Of a stretch of 64,000 nucleotides of DNA, positions 22,505-38,530 are shown one piece after another. The stretch is taken from assembly GCF_900113185.1 (NCBI RefSeq), contig NZ_FOZD01000001.1:2356001-2420000 (forward strand), in the 5' to 3' direction. The translations under genes were made by a program, and so were the position numbers. Source of the DNA: Agromyces sp. CF514. GTDB taxonomy: Bacteria > Actinomycetota > Actinomycetes > Actinomycetales > Microbacteriaceae. Within the stretch, counting starts at the first letter, position 1. The number at the start of each line of letters is the position of its first letter. The notes beneath the pieces are model-generated. The model had not been told where the DNA came from. It was given only the letters and a program-made list of their open reading frames with translations, and made no database searches.

Positions 22505-23347
22505 ATGCTTCGAATCGCCGTGCCCAACAAGGGCTCGCTGTCAGAGACCGCCGCGCAGATGCTCTGGGAGGCCGGGTACACCGGCCGTCGTGACCCGCGC
22601 GACCTGCACACCGCCGACCCCCGCAACGGGGTCGAGTTCTTCTACCTGCGTCCGCGCGACATCGCCACGTACGTCGGCTCCGGCGCGCTCGACGTCGGCA
22701 TCACCGGCCGCGACCTGCTGCTCGACTCCGGGTCCGACGCGGTCGAGATCGCACCGCTCGGATTCGGCGACTCCACGTTCCGGTTCGCCGGTCCGGCCGG
22801 AGAGTTCGCCGACCTCGCCGACCTCGAGGGCGTGCGGGTGGCCACGAGCTACCCCGGACTCGTCGGCGCGTTCCTCGCCGGGCAGGGCGTCACGCCCGCG
22901 AAGCTCGTGAAGCTCGACGGCGCCGTCGAATCTGCGGTGCGTCTCGGCGTCGCCGATGCCGTCGCCGACGTCGTCTCGACCGGGGCGACGCTGCGTCAGG
23001 CCGGCCTGGGCATCTTCGGTCCCGTGATCCTCGAGTCCGAGGCCGTGCTCATCGGCTCCGGCGCCGACAAGCCGGGCGCGGCCACGCTGCTGCGCCGCCT
23101 CCAGGGCGTGCTCGTCGCGCGCCAGTACGTGCTGCTCGACTACGACGTGCCTGCGGCGCTGCTCGAGCGCGCGACGGCCGCGGCGCCCGGCTTCGAGTCT
23201 CCGACGGTCTCGCCGCTGCACGACCCCGAGTGGGTCGCCGTGCGCGTCATGATCCCGCGCACCGACATGAACCACGTCATGGACGAGCTCTACGAGATCG
23301 GCGCACGCGCGATCCTCGTGAGCGCCATCCACGCCGCGCGGTTGTGA
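22505..23347 (+). CDS. hisG: ATP phosphoribosyltransferase (long form)
   Basis: HisG condenses ATP with PRPP, the committed step of histidine synthesis. The 280-residue long form does not need HisZ. The N-terminal catalytic lobes begin [18 protein letters not shown] and contain [10 protein letters not shown]. The C-terminal regulatory domain (from about residue 210) normally binds histidine for feedback inhibition. A weak GAAAG site precedes ATG 22505 at a 43-base gap from hisE. Confidence 0.96.
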   Translation: MLRIAVPNKGSLSETAAQMLWEAGYTGRRDPRDLHTADPRNGVEFFYLRPRDIATYVGSGALDVGITGRDLLLDSGSDAVEIAPLGFGDSTFRFAGPAGEFADLADLEGVRVATSYPGLVGAFLAGQGVTPAKLVKLDGAVESAVRLGVADAVADVVSTGATLRQAGLGIFGPVILESEAVLIGSGADKPGAATLLRRLQGVLVARQYVLLDYDVPAALLERATAAAPGFESPTVSPLHDPEWVAVRVMIPRTDMNHVMDELYEIGARAILVSAIHAARL

Positions 23348-23354
23348 GGCACTG

Positions 23355-24116
23355 ATGTCGCTCGCGGTCCGCGTGATCCCGTGCCTCGACGTGGCGGCCG
23401 GCCGCGTCGTCAAAGGCGTCAACTTCGAGAACCTCCGCGATGCCGGAGACCCCGTCGAGCTCGCCGCGCGCTACGGCGAGCAGGGAGCCGACGAGCTCAC
23501 CTTCCTCGACGTCACGGCCACGGTCGACGATCGGGCCACCACGTACGACATGGTGCAGCGCGTCGCCGAGCAGGTGTTCATCCCGCTCACGGTGGGCGGC
23601 GGCATCCGCTCGAACGACGATGTCGCGCGCCTGCTCGGCCACGGTGCCGACAAGGTCGGAGTCAACAGCGCCGCGATCGCGCGCCCGGCCCTCATCGGCG
23701 AGATCGCCGACCGGTTCGGCGCACAGGTGCTCGTGCTCTCGCTCGACGTCAAGCGCTCGCAGCGCACGCCTTCGGGCTTCGTCGTCACCACGCACGGCGG
23801 CCGCACCGAGACCGACCTCGACGCGCTCGACTGGGCGCGCCTGGCGATCGAGCTCGGAGCGGGCGAGCTGCTCGTCAACTCGATCGACGCCGACGGCACC
23901 AAGGCCGGATTCGACCTCGAGCTCGTCGGCCTCATGCACGAACTCTCGCACGTGCCGGTGATCGCCTCCGGCGGAGCCGGCGCGGTCGAGCACTTCGCCC
24001 CGGCCGTGGCGGCCGGTGCCGATGCGGTGCTCGCGGCATCCGTGTTCCACAATGCCGAGCTGACCATCGGCGAGGTGAAGGCCGCGCTCGCGGCAGACGG
24101 AAGGATCGTCCGATGA
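23355..24116 (+). CDS. hisF: Imidazole glycerol phosphate synthase, cyclase subunit
   Basis: HisF closes the imidazole ring using ammonia from HisH, giving IGP and AICAR. The 253-residue beta-barrel has the catalytic Asp12 in [18 protein letters not shown] and the second Asp in LSLDVKR. The phosphate-binding sites are GGGIRS and [11 protein letters not shown]. hisH, hisA, hisB, hisC and hisD are not in this window, so the histidine pathway is split. hisF follows hisG by 7 bases and overlaps hisI. Confidence 0.97.
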   Translation: MSLAVRVIPCLDVAAGRVVKGVNFENLRDAGDPVELAARYGEQGADELTFLDVTATVDDRATTYDMVQRVAEQVFIPLTVGGGIRSNDDVARLLGHGADKVGVNSAAIARPALIGEIADRFGAQVLVLSLDVKRSQRTPSGFVVTTHGGRTETDLDALDWARLAIELGAGELLVNSIDADGTKAGFDLELVGLMHELSHVPVIASGGAGAVEHFAPAVAAGADAVLAASVFHNAELTIGEVKAALAADGRIVR

Positions 24117-24478
24117 GCGACGTTCTCGAGGCCGCCCTCGACCGGGCCGCGTTCAACGACGACGGCCTGCTGCCCGCCGTGATCCAGCAGGAGGGCACGG
24201 GCGAGGTGCTCATGCTCGGCTGGATGGACCGCGAGGCGATGCGCCGCACGCTCACCGAGGGCCGCGTCACGTTCTGGTCGCGGTCGCGGCAGGAGTACTG
24301 GCGCAAGGGCGACACGTCGGGCCACGCCCAGTACGTGCGCGCCGCTGCGCTCGACTGCGACGCCGACACCCTGCTCGTGACCGTCGAGCAGGTCGGCGTC
24401 GCCTGCCACACCGGTACCCGCACCTGTTTCGTGGGCGACCCGCTCGAGGTCGTCCAGGGCTTCCCGCCCGCCGACTGA
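24113..24478 (+). CDS. hisI: Phosphoribosyl-AMP cyclohydrolase
   Basis: HisI opens the adenine ring of phosphoribosyl-AMP, step 3 of histidine synthesis. The 121 residues include the conserved [19 protein letters not shown] and the zinc and magnesium ligands in [14 protein letters not shown] and [15 protein letters not shown] 24113 overlaps the hisF stop. It leads directly into trpE after 12 bases, joining the his and trp convoys. Confidence 0.96.
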   Translation: MSDVLEAALDRAAFNDDGLLPAVIQQEGTGEVLMLGWMDREAMRRTLTEGRVTFWSRSRQEYWRKGDTSGHAQYVRAAALDCDADTLLVTVEQVGVACHTGTRTCFVGDPLEVVQGFPPAD

Positions 24479-24490
24479 CGAGGAGCCCGA

Positions 24491-26017
24491 GTGCCAGCCA
24501 CCACCACGTTCGACGAGTTCCGCGGCCTGCTGCCGGGGCGGCGGGTCGTGCCCGTCGTGCGCGAGCTCTTCGCCGACGGCGAGACGCCGGTGGGCATCTA
24601 CCGCAAGCTGGCGCGCGACCGACCCGGCACCTTCCTCCTCGAGTCCGCCGAACAGGGCGGCATCTGGTCGCGATACTCGTTCGTCGGCGTCTCCTCGTAC
24701 GGCGTCCTCGTCGAGCACGAGGGCGGCGTGCAGTGGCAGGACCACGGGCTCGGCCTCGATGCCGAGCGCGCCCTCGGCGATGCCGCGCAGCTCGAGCCGC
24801 TCGCCGCGCTCGAGTCGCTCTACGAGCGGTGGCGCTCGGACGACGTGCCGGGTGCGCCGCCCCTGACGGGCGGGCTGGTCGGATTCATCGGCTGGGAGGC
24901 GATCCGGCAGATCGAGCACCTGCCGAACCGTCCGCCCGCCGACTACGCGTTCCCGGGCCAGGCGTTCTGCTTCGTGGCGGAGCTCGCCGTGATCGACCAT
25001 CGCACGGGCACCGTGCAGCTCGTGGCATCCGTGCTGAACGACGGCGTCGACGAGCCCGACGCCATGTGGGTCGCCGCGCAGGAGCGCCTCGACCGCATGC
25101 AACGCGACCTCTCGCGTCCGTCGGAGGCCCACCTCGCGACGATCGACCTCGACGTGGACTCGACCCCGATGCATCGCACCGAGCAGGCCGACTTCCTCGG
25201 CGCGGTCGAGCGCTCCCGCGAGTACATCCGCGAGGGCGACGTGTTCCAGGTCGTCATCTCGCAGCGGTTCGAGCAGCAGGCGACGGCCGACCCGCTCGAC
25301 GTCTACAGCGTGCTGCGCACCCTCAACCCGAGCCCGTACATGTACTTCCTGCACGTGACGGATGCCTCCGGCGACCCCATCCACGTCGTCGGCTCGTCTC
25401 CCGAGGCGCTCGTGAAGGTGCAGCAGGGTCGCGTCTTCACGCATCCGATCGCCGGTTCCAAGCCTCGGGGGGCGACGCCAGAGGCCGACGCCGAGTTCGA
25501 GTCGGAGCTGGTGGCCGACCCGAAGGAGCAGGCCGAGCACCTCATGCTCGTCGACCTCGCACGCAACGACCTGGCGAAGGTCTGCCGTGCCGGCTCGGTC
25601 GAGGTGACCGAGTTCATGCGGGTCGAGCGGTTCAGCCACATCATGCACCTCGTCTCCTCGGTCGAGGGCGACCTGACCCCGCAGGCGAACGCGGTCGACG
25701 TCTTCCGCGCGACCTTCCCGGCCGGCACGCTGTCGGGCGCGCCGAAGCCCCGGGCCCTCGAGATCATCGACGAACTCGAGCCCGCCCAGCGCGGACTGTA
25801 CGGCGGCGTGGTGGGCTACTTCGGCTTCGGCGGCGACGCCGACCTCGCCATCGCGATCCGCACGGCGACGATCAGCGGGGGAGTCGCGCGAGTGCAGGCC
25901 GGCGCCGGGCTCGTGGCCGACTCGGTAGCCGAGTCCGAATTCGAGGAGTCGCGCAACAAGGCCGCGGCCCCCCTGCGCGCGGTCGCCATCGCCAACGCGT
26001 TGCGGAGCGTGCAGTGA
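24491..26017 (+). CDS. trpE: Anthranilate synthase component I
   Basis: TrpE converts chorismate and ammonia to anthranilate and is the usual target of tryptophan feedback. The 508 residues include the N-terminal LLES-like tryptophan-binding region (FLLESAEQGGIWSRYSFVGV) and the catalytic chorismate-binding motifs. Examples are HPIAGSKPRGATPEADAEF, LMLVDLARNDLAKVCR and TLSGAPKPRALEIIDELEP. GAGGAG precedes GTG 24491 at 5 bases. The glutaminase TrpG and TrpD are not in the window. No leader peptide or attenuator is present upstream because hisI abuts it. Confidence 0.97.
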   Translation: MPATTTFDEFRGLLPGRRVVPVVRELFADGETPVGIYRKLARDRPGTFLLESAEQGGIWSRYSFVGVSSYGVLVEHEGGVQWQDHGLGLDAERALGDAAQLEPLAALESLYERWRSDDVPGAPPLTGGLVGFIGWEAIRQIEHLPNRPPADYAFPGQAFCFVAELAVIDHRTGTVQLVASVLNDGVDEPDAMWVAAQERLDRMQRDLSRPSEAHLATIDLDVDSTPMHRTEQADFLGAVERSREYIREGDVFQVVISQRFEQQATADPLDVYSVLRTLNPSPYMYFLHVTDASGDPIHVVGSSPEALVKVQQGRVFTHPIAGSKPRGATPEADAEFESELVADPKEQAEHLMLVDLARNDLAKVCRAGSVEVTEFMRVERFSHIMHLVSSVEGDLTPQANAVDVFRATFPAGTLSGAPKPRALEIIDELEPAQRGLYGGVVGYFGFGGDADLAIAIRTATISGGVARVQAGAGLVADSVAESEFEESRNKAAAPLRAVAIANALRSVQ

Positions 26018-26745
26018 GCGGCGGGCGGCTGAAGTCGCTCAGCCTGCTCGTCGCGCTCGTCGGCGCGGGTCTGGCGCTCCTCTCGTGGAGCCAGACCTGG
26101 TTCGAGTTGCGCATCCTCGATGCCGCGACCGAGGGCGGCGGTGACCCCATCGCCGTCGGCGGCGGCGTCGCCTCGCCGGCGCTCGCGGCACTCGGGCTCG
26201 CCGGACTCGCGCTCGTCGCGGCGCTCGCGATCGCCGGGCCGTTCATCCGGGTCGTGCTCGCCGTGATCCAGGTGCTGCTCGGCGGTGCGATCGTGCTCGC
26301 GAGCGCGATCGCCCTCGGCGACCCCGTCAAGGCGGTCGCGCCGGCGGTGACGGATGCCACGGGCGTCGCCGGTGCCGGGCCGACGGCCGCCCTCGTGGCA
26401 TCCGTCGACGCGACCGCCTGGCCGTGGGTCGCCGTCGCGGGCGGAGTGCTCGTGGTGCTCGCCGGGATCGCCGCCCTCGTGACGGGCTCGCGCTGGCCCG
26501 GATCCTCGCGTCGCTACTCGACCACCCGACTCGTCGAGGCGGATGCCGCTGCCCACGCCGACGGCGACGCGCCCCGGCAGTCGGGTGAGGCAGCGCTGCC
26601 TCGGACCGATGCACGCCGTCGGGCCTCCGACCGCGCCGTCGACGCGTGGGACGAGCTCAGCCGAGGCGACGATCCCACCGACTCGGGCGACCACGCCGAC
26701 CCGACGCCCGACGGGCGTGAGAGCCCCACCGAACCCAGCCGCTAG
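26014..26745 (+). CDS. Trp operon-associated membrane protein
   Basis: This 243-residue protein matches the actinobacterial family found only inside trp operons. It has four hydrophobic segments, at about 8-28 (followed by SWSQTWFEL), 57-75, 78-105 and 137-160. A hydrophilic Asp/Arg/Ser-rich C-terminal tail of about 75 residues follows. The SWSQTW motif after helix 1 is the family hallmark. No enzymatic activity is known; transport or sensing of tryptophan is speculation. GTG 26014 overlaps the trpE stop (GTGA). Confidence 0.88.
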   Translation: MSGGRLKSLSLLVALVGAGLALLSWSQTWFELRILDAATEGGGDPIAVGGGVASPALAALGLAGLALVAALAIAGPFIRVVLAVIQVLLGGAIVLASAIALGDPVKAVAPAVTDATGVAGAGPTAALVASVDATAWPWVAVAGGVLVVLAGIAALVTGSRWPGSSRRYSTTRLVEADAAAHADGDAPRQSGEAALPRTDARRRASDRAVDAWDELSRGDDPTDSGDHADPTPDGRESPTEPSR

Positions 26746-26748
26746 ACT
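26743..26748 (+). promoter_or_regulatory. -10 box overlapping the stop of the Trp membrane protein
   Basis: TAGACT begins with the TAG stop codon itself. Transcription from about 26755 would give a 24-nt leader containing the AAGGAG site of the HGxxPAAW gene, so trpC-trpB-trpA may have an internal promoter. No clear -35 is visible. Confidence 0.5.
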
Positions 26749-26778
26749 TGCGGTGAACCCCCAGCACGAAGGAGCAAC

Positions 26779-27009
26779 ATGAGCACTGAGACCGCAGACC
26801 CTGGCCACGGACACTCGCCCGCGGCGTGGACCGCCGTCATCATCATGCTGCTCGGCTTCACCATCGGCACGTTCGCCTTCTGGTTCGAGATCGTCTGGCT
26901 CGTCTGGGCCTCGGCGGTCATCGTGCTCGTCGGCCTCCTCGTCGGCTGGCTGCTCGGGCGGGCCGGATACGGTGTCGGCGGCGACAAGGTCGCCGCGAAG
27001 GCGCACTGA
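26779..27009 (+). CDS. HGxxPAAW family small membrane protein
   Basis: A 76-residue protein named for its HGHSPAAW motif (residues 10-17). Two closely spaced transmembrane helices follow (about 19-37 and 40-60) and then a short basic tail. The family is restricted to actinobacteria and is typically found beside trpC; its function is unknown. A strong AAGGAG site lies upstream of ATG 26779. It ends 3 bases before the trpC start. Confidence 0.88.
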   Translation: MSTETADPGHGHSPAAWTAVIIMLLGFTIGTFAFWFEIVWLVWASAVIVLVGLLVGWLLGRAGYGVGGDKVAAKAH

Positions 27010-27012
27010 CGC

Positions 27013-27783
27013 GTGCTCGCCGACCTGACGGCCAACTCGGTCGCCGACGCTCTCGCGCGCCGTGAGGTCCGCCCGCTCGACGTGGTCGAGCGCGCGGCCC
27101 TCGATCGCGCGCCCGCGCTCGACGCGCTGGAGGCGCTTCGTCCGGCCGAGCATGTGAAGGTCATCGCCGAGATCAAGCGGGCGAGCCCCTCGCGCGGCGC
27201 GCTCGCGAGCATCGTCGATCCCGCAGAACTCGCCCGCACCTACGAGCTGGGCGGCGCGAGCGCCGTCAGCGTCCTCACCGAGGGCCGCAAGTTCAAGGGA
27301 TCCCTCGACGACCTCGAGGCGGTGCGCGCGGCAGTGGCGATCCCCGTGCTGCGCAAGGACTTCATCGCGACGCCGTACCAGGTGTTCGAGGCCCGTGCAG
27401 CCGGAGCCGACCTCGTGCTGCTCATCGTGGCGGCGCTCGACGACGCGACGCTTCGCGAGCTGTTCGAGCTCATCGTGTCGCTCGGCATGACGCCGCTCGT
27501 CGAGGCCCACTCGGCCGACGAGCTCGAGCGTGCGAAGGCCGTCGGGGCGCGCCTCATCGGCGTCAACGCCCGCGACCTCTCGACCTTCGAGCTCGATCGC
27601 GACCTCTTCGGGCGGCTCGCCGACCGATTCCCCTCAGATGCCATCCGCGTCGCCGAGTCCGCGGTGCTCTCCGCGGCGGATGTCGCGCACTACCGTGCGA
27701 CCGGCGCCGACGTCGTGCTCGTCGGCGAGGCGCTCGTCACGGGCGACCCGATGGCCAACCTCTCAGCTTTCCTGGCGGTGTGA
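27013..27783 (+). CDS. trpC: Indole-3-glycerol phosphate synthase
   Basis: TrpC decarboxylates and cyclises CdRP to indole-3-glycerol phosphate. The 256-residue TIM barrel carries [12 protein letters not shown] (catalytic Lys), VLRKDFI (second Lys), [13 protein letters not shown] and [11 protein letters not shown]. The GTG at 27013 follows the preceding stop by 3 bases and has no good ribosome site of its own, suggesting coupling. In some actinobacteria PriA/HisA performs the missing TrpF step; trpF is not seen here. Confidence 0.97.
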   Translation: MLADLTANSVADALARREVRPLDVVERAALDRAPALDALEALRPAEHVKVIAEIKRASPSRGALASIVDPAELARTYELGGASAVSVLTEGRKFKGSLDDLEAVRAAVAIPVLRKDFIATPYQVFEARAAGADLVLLIVAALDDATLRELFELIVSLGMTPLVEAHSADELERAKAVGARLIGVNARDLSTFELDRDLFGRLADRFPSDAIRVAESAVLSAADVAHYRATGADVVLVGEALVTGDPMANLSAFLAV

Positions 27784-27784
27784 C

Positions 27785-28993
27785 ATGGCGCTCAGAGCGC
27801 AGACCGGTCCGTACTTCGGCGATTTCGGTGGGCGCTTCGTGCCCGAATCCCTCATCGCCGCCCTCGACGAGCTCGGCGAGGCCTACGACCTCGCGAAGCT
27901 CGATCCCGCATTCGACGAAGAGCTCGCCGAGCTCGGCCGCAGCTACACGGGTCGACCCTCGATCATCACCGAGGTGCCGCGATTCGCGAAGCACGCGGGC
28001 GGCGCCCGCATCATCCTGAAGCGCGAGGACCTGAACCACACGGGCTCGCACAAGATCAACAACGTGCTCGGCCAGGCGCTGCTCACGAAGCGCATCGGCA
28101 AGACGCGCGTGATCGCCGAGACCGGGGCAGGCCAGCACGGTGTCGCCACCGCGACCGCCGCGGCGCTCTTCGACCTCGACTGCACGATCTACATGGGCGA
28201 GGTCGATACCGAGCGCCAGGCCCTCAACGTGGCCCGCATGCGCCTGCTCGGCGCAGAGGTCATCGCGGTGAAGACCGGTTCGCGCACCCTGAAGGACGCG
28301 ATCAACGACGCCATGCGCGACTGGGTCACGAACGTCGAGACGACGAACTACATCTTCGGCACGGTCGCAGGCCCGCATCCGTTCCCCGAGATGGTGCGCG
28401 ACTTCCAGAAGATCATCGGCGAAGAGGCGCGACAGCAGGTGCTCGACCTCACGGGTTCGCTGCCCACCGCGATCGCCGCCTGCGTCGGAGGAGGCTCGAA
28501 CGCGATCGGGCTCTTCCACGCGTTCCTCGATGACGCCGACGTCAAGATCTACGGCTTCGAGGCCGGCGGCGAGGGCGTCGACACGCCCCGGCACGCCGCG
28601 ACCATCAGCAAGGGGAGCCCCGGCGTCCTGCACGGGGCTCGCAGCTACATGCTGCAAGACGAAGACGGCCAGACCATCGAGTCGCACTCGATCTCGGCCG
28701 GCCTCGACTATCCGGGCGTCGGACCCGAGCACTCGTGGCTCTCGGCCATCGGGCGCGCCGAGTACCGACCGGTCACCGACGACGCGGCCATGCAGGCGCT
28801 TCGCCTGCTCACACGGACCGAGGGCATCATCCCGGCCATCGAGTCGGCGCACGCCCTCGCGGGCGCCCTCGAGCTCGGTCGCGAGCTCGGCCCAGAGGCG
28901 ACGATCCTCGTGAACCTCTCCGGGCGCGGCGACAAGGACATGGACACGGCGGCGAAGTACTTCGAGCTCTACGACCAGGAGGACGCCAAGTGA
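27785..28993 (+). CDS. trpB: Tryptophan synthase beta subunit
   Basis: TrpB condenses indole with serine using pyridoxal phosphate. The 402 residues start at ATG 27785, one base after the trpC stop. The PLP lysine is Lys90 in [14 protein letters not shown]. The phosphate-binding GGGSNAIG and the [13 protein letters not shown] motif are intact. The stop overlaps the trpA start (GTGA), consistent with equal synthesis of the alpha-beta complex. Confidence 0.98.
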   Translation: MALRAQTGPYFGDFGGRFVPESLIAALDELGEAYDLAKLDPAFDEELAELGRSYTGRPSIITEVPRFAKHAGGARIILKREDLNHTGSHKINNVLGQALLTKRIGKTRVIAETGAGQHGVATATAAALFDLDCTIYMGEVDTERQALNVARMRLLGAEVIAVKTGSRTLKDAINDAMRDWVTNVETTNYIFGTVAGPHPFPEMVRDFQKIIGEEARQQVLDLTGSLPTAIAACVGGGSNAIGLFHAFLDDADVKIYGFEAGGEGVDTPRHAATISKGSPGVLHGARSYMLQDEDGQTIESHSISAGLDYPGVGPEHSWLSAIGRAEYRPVTDDAAMQALRLLTRTEGIIPAIESAHALAGALELGRELGPEATILVNLSGRGDKDMDTAAKYFELYDQEDAK

Positions 28994-29775
28994 GAACGGT
29001 CGCTCCCGTCATCCGCCGCCGCAACGAAGAAGCGAACGGCGCGCTCATCGGCTACCTCCCGGTCGGCTTCCCGACCCTCGACGAGAGCGTCGAGGCCGCG
29101 GTCGCGCTCGTCGAGAACGGCGTCGACGTGCTCGAGCTCGGCCTGCCGTACTCCGACCCCGTCATGGACGGGCCCGTGATCCAGGCGGCGACGCAGCAGG
29201 CGCTCGCGAACGGATTCCGGCTCTCGCACGGCTTCGAGGCGGTGCGCCGAGTCACCGAGCGCGTGGATGCCCCGGTGCTGCTCATGACCTACTGGAACCC
29301 CGTCGTGCAGTACGGCGTCGACCGCTTCGCCGACGACCTGGCCGCCGCCGGGGGAGCCGGGCTCATCACGCCCGACCTCATCCCCGACGAGGGCGCCGAC
29401 TGGATCGCCGCCTCCGAGCGCACCGGGCTCGACCGCGTGTTCCTCGCGGCCCCGACCTCGACCGATGCGCGCCTGGCGCGAACGATCGAGGCGAGCCGCG
29501 GATTCGTGTACGCCGTCTCGACCATGGGCATCACCGGCGCCCGCGCCGATGTCGACGCGGCGGCACGCACGCTCGTCGGCCGCCTCGCCGAGGCCGGTTC
29601 CGAGGCGAGCTGCGTCGGCGTCGGCATCTCGACGGCCGCCCAGGTCGCCGAGGTGCTCGAGTACGCGCAGGGCGCGATCGTGGGCTCGGCGCTCGTGCGT
29701 GCGCTGGCCGAGGGCGGCGTCGCCGCCGCCGGTGCGCTGGCCGCGGACCTCGCGCGCGGCACGCGTTCCGAGTGA
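28990..29775 (+). CDS. trpA: Tryptophan synthase alpha subunit
   Basis: TrpA cleaves indole-3-glycerol phosphate to indole and glyceraldehyde 3-phosphate and passes indole to TrpB. The 261-residue barrel has the catalytic Glu in [17 protein letters not shown], followed by the catalytic Asp of the same segment. [11 protein letters not shown] and [11 protein letters not shown] provide the phosphate site. The GTG at 28990 overlaps the trpB stop. It is the last gene of the trp convoy. Confidence 0.97.
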   Translation: MRTVAPVIRRRNEEANGALIGYLPVGFPTLDESVEAAVALVENGVDVLELGLPYSDPVMDGPVIQAATQQALANGFRLSHGFEAVRRVTERVDAPVLLMTYWNPVVQYGVDRFADDLAAAGGAGLITPDLIPDEGADWIAASERTGLDRVFLAAPTSTDARLARTIEASRGFVYAVSTMGITGARADVDAAARTLVGRLAEAGSEASCVGVGISTAAQVAEVLEYAQGAIVGSALVRALAEGGVAAAGALAADLARGTRSE

Positions 29776-29777
29776 AG

Positions 29778-29783
29778 TACGCT
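29778..29783 (+). promoter_or_regulatory. Possible -10 box for lgt
   Basis: TACGCT lies three bases after the trpA stop. Transcription from about 29790 would give a leader of about 42 nt containing AAAGGCAG before GTG 29832. No -35 was recognised. Confidence 0.4.
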
Positions 29784-29831
29784 GACTGAGGCCCGAGTGG
29801 CCGAAGCCCCAGACGAAAGGCAGCAGTCCGC

Positions 29832-30827
29832 GTGATCGCACCGCTGAGCATCCCGAGCCCGAATCCCGAGTGGCAGTCGTTCCAGATCGGGCCGTTCACG
29901 ATCCACATGTATGCGATCTGCATCCTGGTGGGCATCATCCTCGCGGTCATCATCACGTCGCGCCGGCTCACCAAGCGCGGTGCCGAGCCCGGCATCGTGC
30001 TCGACATCGCGCTCTGGGCGGTGCCGCTCGGCATCATCGGCGCGCGCCTGTACCACGTCTTCACGCACCCGGCCGATTACTTCTACGCGGGCGCGAACGT
30101 CTGGAACCCCTTCGCCCCCGGTGCCATCTGGAACATCTGGGAGGGCGGCAACGCCATCTACGGCGCCCTCATCGGCGGTGCCATCGGCGTGCTGATCGGA
30201 TGCCGCTTCACCGGCATCCGATTCCTCTCCTTCGCCGACGCGCTCGCCCCTGGCCTGCTGCTCGCCCAGGCCGCCGGCCGGCTCGGCAACTGGTTCAACC
30301 ACGAGCTCTTCGGCGCACCCACCGATCTGCCGTGGGGTCTCGAGATCTCGTCCGACAACGCCGCCTTCCCGGCCGGCCTCGCCGACGGCACGCTCTTCCA
30401 CCCGACCTTCCTCTACGAGATCGTCTGGAACATCGCGGGCGTCGTCGTGATCCTGCTCCTCGAGCGCGCGTTCAACATGCGATGGGGCCGCGCCTTCGCG
30501 GTGTACCTCATCTGGTACGGCCTGGGCCGCTCGTTCCTCGAGTCCATCCGACTCGACCCGAGCGAGATGTTCCTCGGCATCCGCGTCAACGTCTGGGCCT
30601 CGTTCGCGGCGATCCTCGTGGGCGTCGTCCTGCTCATCGTGCAGCACCGCCGCCACACCGGCTCCGAGGCGACGCCCTACGTGGCCGGACGTGAGTGGAA
30701 GCGTCCTGACCCTGCGCTAGACTCGGACATTGAGTCCGACTCCGACTCTCTCGACGACGTGGTCGAGAGTGAGAACACCGACGGCGAGACCGCGGCCACA
30801 AGCACGCACAGGTCCACCACCCCCTAG
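29832..30827 (+). CDS. lgt: Prolipoprotein diacylglyceryl transferase
   Basis: Lgt attaches diacylglycerol to the lipobox cysteine of prelipoproteins in the plasma membrane. The 331 residues contain seven predicted membrane segments. The Lgt signature is GRLGNWFNHELFGAPTDLPW, with the essential Arg and Asn, and GARLYHVF precedes it. After residue 275 a long hydrophilic cytoplasmic tail rich in Asp, Ser and Glu is added, which is not part of the catalytic core and varies in actinobacteria. Confidence 0.96.
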   Translation: MIAPLSIPSPNPEWQSFQIGPFTIHMYAICILVGIILAVIITSRRLTKRGAEPGIVLDIALWAVPLGIIGARLYHVFTHPADYFYAGANVWNPFAPGAIWNIWEGGNAIYGALIGGAIGVLIGCRFTGIRFLSFADALAPGLLLAQAAGRLGNWFNHELFGAPTDLPWGLEISSDNAAFPAGLADGTLFHPTFLYEIVWNIAGVVVILLLERAFNMRWGRAFAVYLIWYGLGRSFLESIRLDPSEMFLGIRVNVWASFAAILVGVVLLIVQHRRHTGSEATPYVAGREWKRPDPALDSDIESDSDSLDDVVESENTDGETAATSTHRSTTP

Positions 30828-30850
30828 GCGCACCGCCCCCGTTCTCCGAA

Positions 30851-30882
30851 GCGACGCCGCACCTTGCGTCGCCCTTTCTCTC
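30851..30882 (+). terminator. Rho-independent-like terminator after lgt
   Basis: GCGACGC (30851-30857) pairs with GCGTCGC (30866-30872) over an 8-nt loop, followed by a pyrimidine-rich CCTTTCTCTCC. This is the most classical terminator in the window. It separates lgt from gltB. Confidence 0.6.
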
Positions 30883-30935
30883 CGCTGGGCCGATGTCGTC
30901 CCCCGCTGCCACCTAGTAGATGAGGACGGTCACAC

Positions 30936-35508
<4,573 letters not shown>

Positions 35509-35516
<8 letters not shown>

Positions 35517-35569
35517 GCAGACGGTGATCTGGACTCGACCTGCACCCACGAACTGCATGGAGGTGCCTG

Positions 35570-35577
<8 letters not shown>
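35509..35577 (+). CDS. Possible 22-residue peptide bridging gltB and gltD
   Basis: GTG 35509 with GGAGG upstream opens a 22-codon frame that overlaps the gltB stop by 8 bases and the gltD start by 8. Its start (GTG GCT GAG) mimics the gltD start (GTG GCT GAC). It arises from the tandem duplication and may be a relic start site, or may let ribosomes pass from gltB to gltD. No homology was recognised. Expression is unproven. Confidence 0.25.
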
Positions 35578-37027
<1,450 letters not shown>

Positions 37028-37103
37028 CCCCGATGCGCAGCCTGCGCGTCACCCCACCCCAACCCCCGACTTCCCGCGGGGATACAGCTTGGAGCACAAC
37101 CAC

Positions 37104-38519
37104 ATGAGACGAGCGAAGATCGTCGCCACCCTCGGGCCGGCGACATCGAGCTACGAGCAGATCCGCGCGATCATCGATGCGGGCGTCGACGTCGCACGGA
37201 TGAACCTCAGTCACGGCAGCTACGACGTGCACGAGGGCGTTTACCAGAACGTGCGGAAGGCCGCGAACGACAGCGGCAAGGCCGTGGCCGTGCTGGTCGA
37301 CCTGCAGGGCCCGAAGATCCGTCTCGGCAAGTTCGCCGACGGTCCCCACGAGCTCGCCGAGGGCGACATCTTCAAGATCACCACCGAAGACGTGGTCGGC
37401 ACGAAGGAGCTCGTCGGCACGACGTTCAAGGGCCTGCCCCAGGACGTCAAGCCCGGCGACTTCCTGCTCATCGACGACGGCAAGGTGCGCGTCGAGGTCG
37501 TCGAGACCGACGGCGTGGTCGTGACGACCAAGGTCATCGTCGCCGGTCCGGTCTCGAACAACAAGGGCATCAACCTGCCCGGCGTCGCGGTCAACGTCCC
37601 CGCGCTCTCCGACAAGGACGAGGCCGACCTCCGTTGGGGCCTCGAACTCGGCGCCGACCTCATCGCGCTCTCGTTCGTGCGCAACGCGGCCGACATCGAG
37701 CGCGTGCACGAGATCATGGACGAGGTCGGACGCCGCGTGCCCGTGGTCGCCAAGATCGAGAAGCCGCAGGCGGTCGATGCGCTCGAGGAGATCACCGAGG
37801 CGTTCGACGCCATCATGGTCGCCCGTGGCGACCTCGGCGTCGAGCTTCCGCTCGAGGCCGTGCCGATCGTGCAGAAGCGCGCGGTCGAGATCGCGCGTCG
37901 CCTCGCGAAGCCGGTCATCGTCGCGACGCAGATGCTCGAGTCGATGATCCACAGCCCCGTGCCGACCCGTGCAGAGACCTCCGACGTCGCCAACGCGATC
38001 CTCGACGGCGCCGACGCGGTCATGCTCTCCGGCGAGACCAGCGTGGGGGAGTACCCCGTCATCACCGTGCAGACGATGGCGCGCATCGTCGAGTCGACCG
38101 AGAAGCACGGCCTGGAGCGCATCGCCCCGCTCGGCACCAAGCCGCGCACGCAGGCCGGTGCGATCACCCTCGCGGCCGTCGAGGTCGCCGACTTCGTCGA
38201 GGCGAAGTACCTCTGCGTGTTCACGGAATCGGGCGAGACGGTGCGCCGCATGTCGCGCCTGCGCTCGGACATCCCGATCCTCGCGTTCACGCCCGACCCC
38301 GCCATCCGGCGCCGCATGGCGCTGAACTGGGGCGTCGAGTCGTTCGTCGTCGAGCGCGTGACCCACACCGACCAGATGGTCGGCCAGGTCGACGAGGCGC
38401 TCGGCCGCACGGGCCGCGCCGCGAAGGGCGAGAAGGTCGTCATCATCTCGGGTTCCCCTCCCGGAATCCCGGGCACCACGAACGACGTGCGCGTGCACGT
38501 CGTCGGCGAGGTGCTCTGA
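37104..38519 (+). CDS. pyk: Pyruvate kinase
   Basis: Pyk transfers phosphate from phosphoenolpyruvate to ADP. The 471 residues begin RRAKIVATLGPATSSYEQI. They show MNLSHGSYDVH, the signature with catalytic Lys217 in VAKIEKPQAVDALEEI, and ARGDLGVELP. A C-terminal domain for allosteric effectors starts at about residue 345. ATG 37104 has GGAG 9 bases upstream. A TTG at 37090 is in frame but less likely. Confidence 0.97.
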   Translation: MRRAKIVATLGPATSSYEQIRAIIDAGVDVARMNLSHGSYDVHEGVYQNVRKAANDSGKAVAVLVDLQGPKIRLGKFADGPHELAEGDIFKITTEDVVGTKELVGTTFKGLPQDVKPGDFLLIDDGKVRVEVVETDGVVVTTKVIVAGPVSNNKGINLPGVAVNVPALSDKDEADLRWGLELGADLIALSFVRNAADIERVHEIMDEVGRRVPVVAKIEKPQAVDALEEITEAFDAIMVARGDLGVELPLEAVPIVQKRAVEIARRLAKPVIVATQMLESMIHSPVPTRAETSDVANAILDGADAVMLSGETSVGEYPVITVQTMARIVESTEKHGLERIAPLGTKPRTQAGAITLAAVEVADFVEAKYLCVFTESGETVRRMSRLRSDIPILAFTPDPAIRRRMALNWGVESFVVERVTHTDQMVGQVDEALGRTGRAAKGEKVVIISGSPPGIPGTTNDVRVHVVGEVL

Positions 38520-38530
38520 GCCGAACCGTC

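Noticed and set aside
24479..24490. Trp attenuator or leader peptide before trpE
   Set aside because: Only 12 bases separate hisI and trpE, and no Trp-rich short frame or terminator pair is present.
30718..30723. TAGACT inside the lgt 3' end as gltB promoter
   Set aside because: It is followed by the lgt tail coding sequence and a terminator hairpin before gltB, and has no -35. It may be functional but is not convincing.
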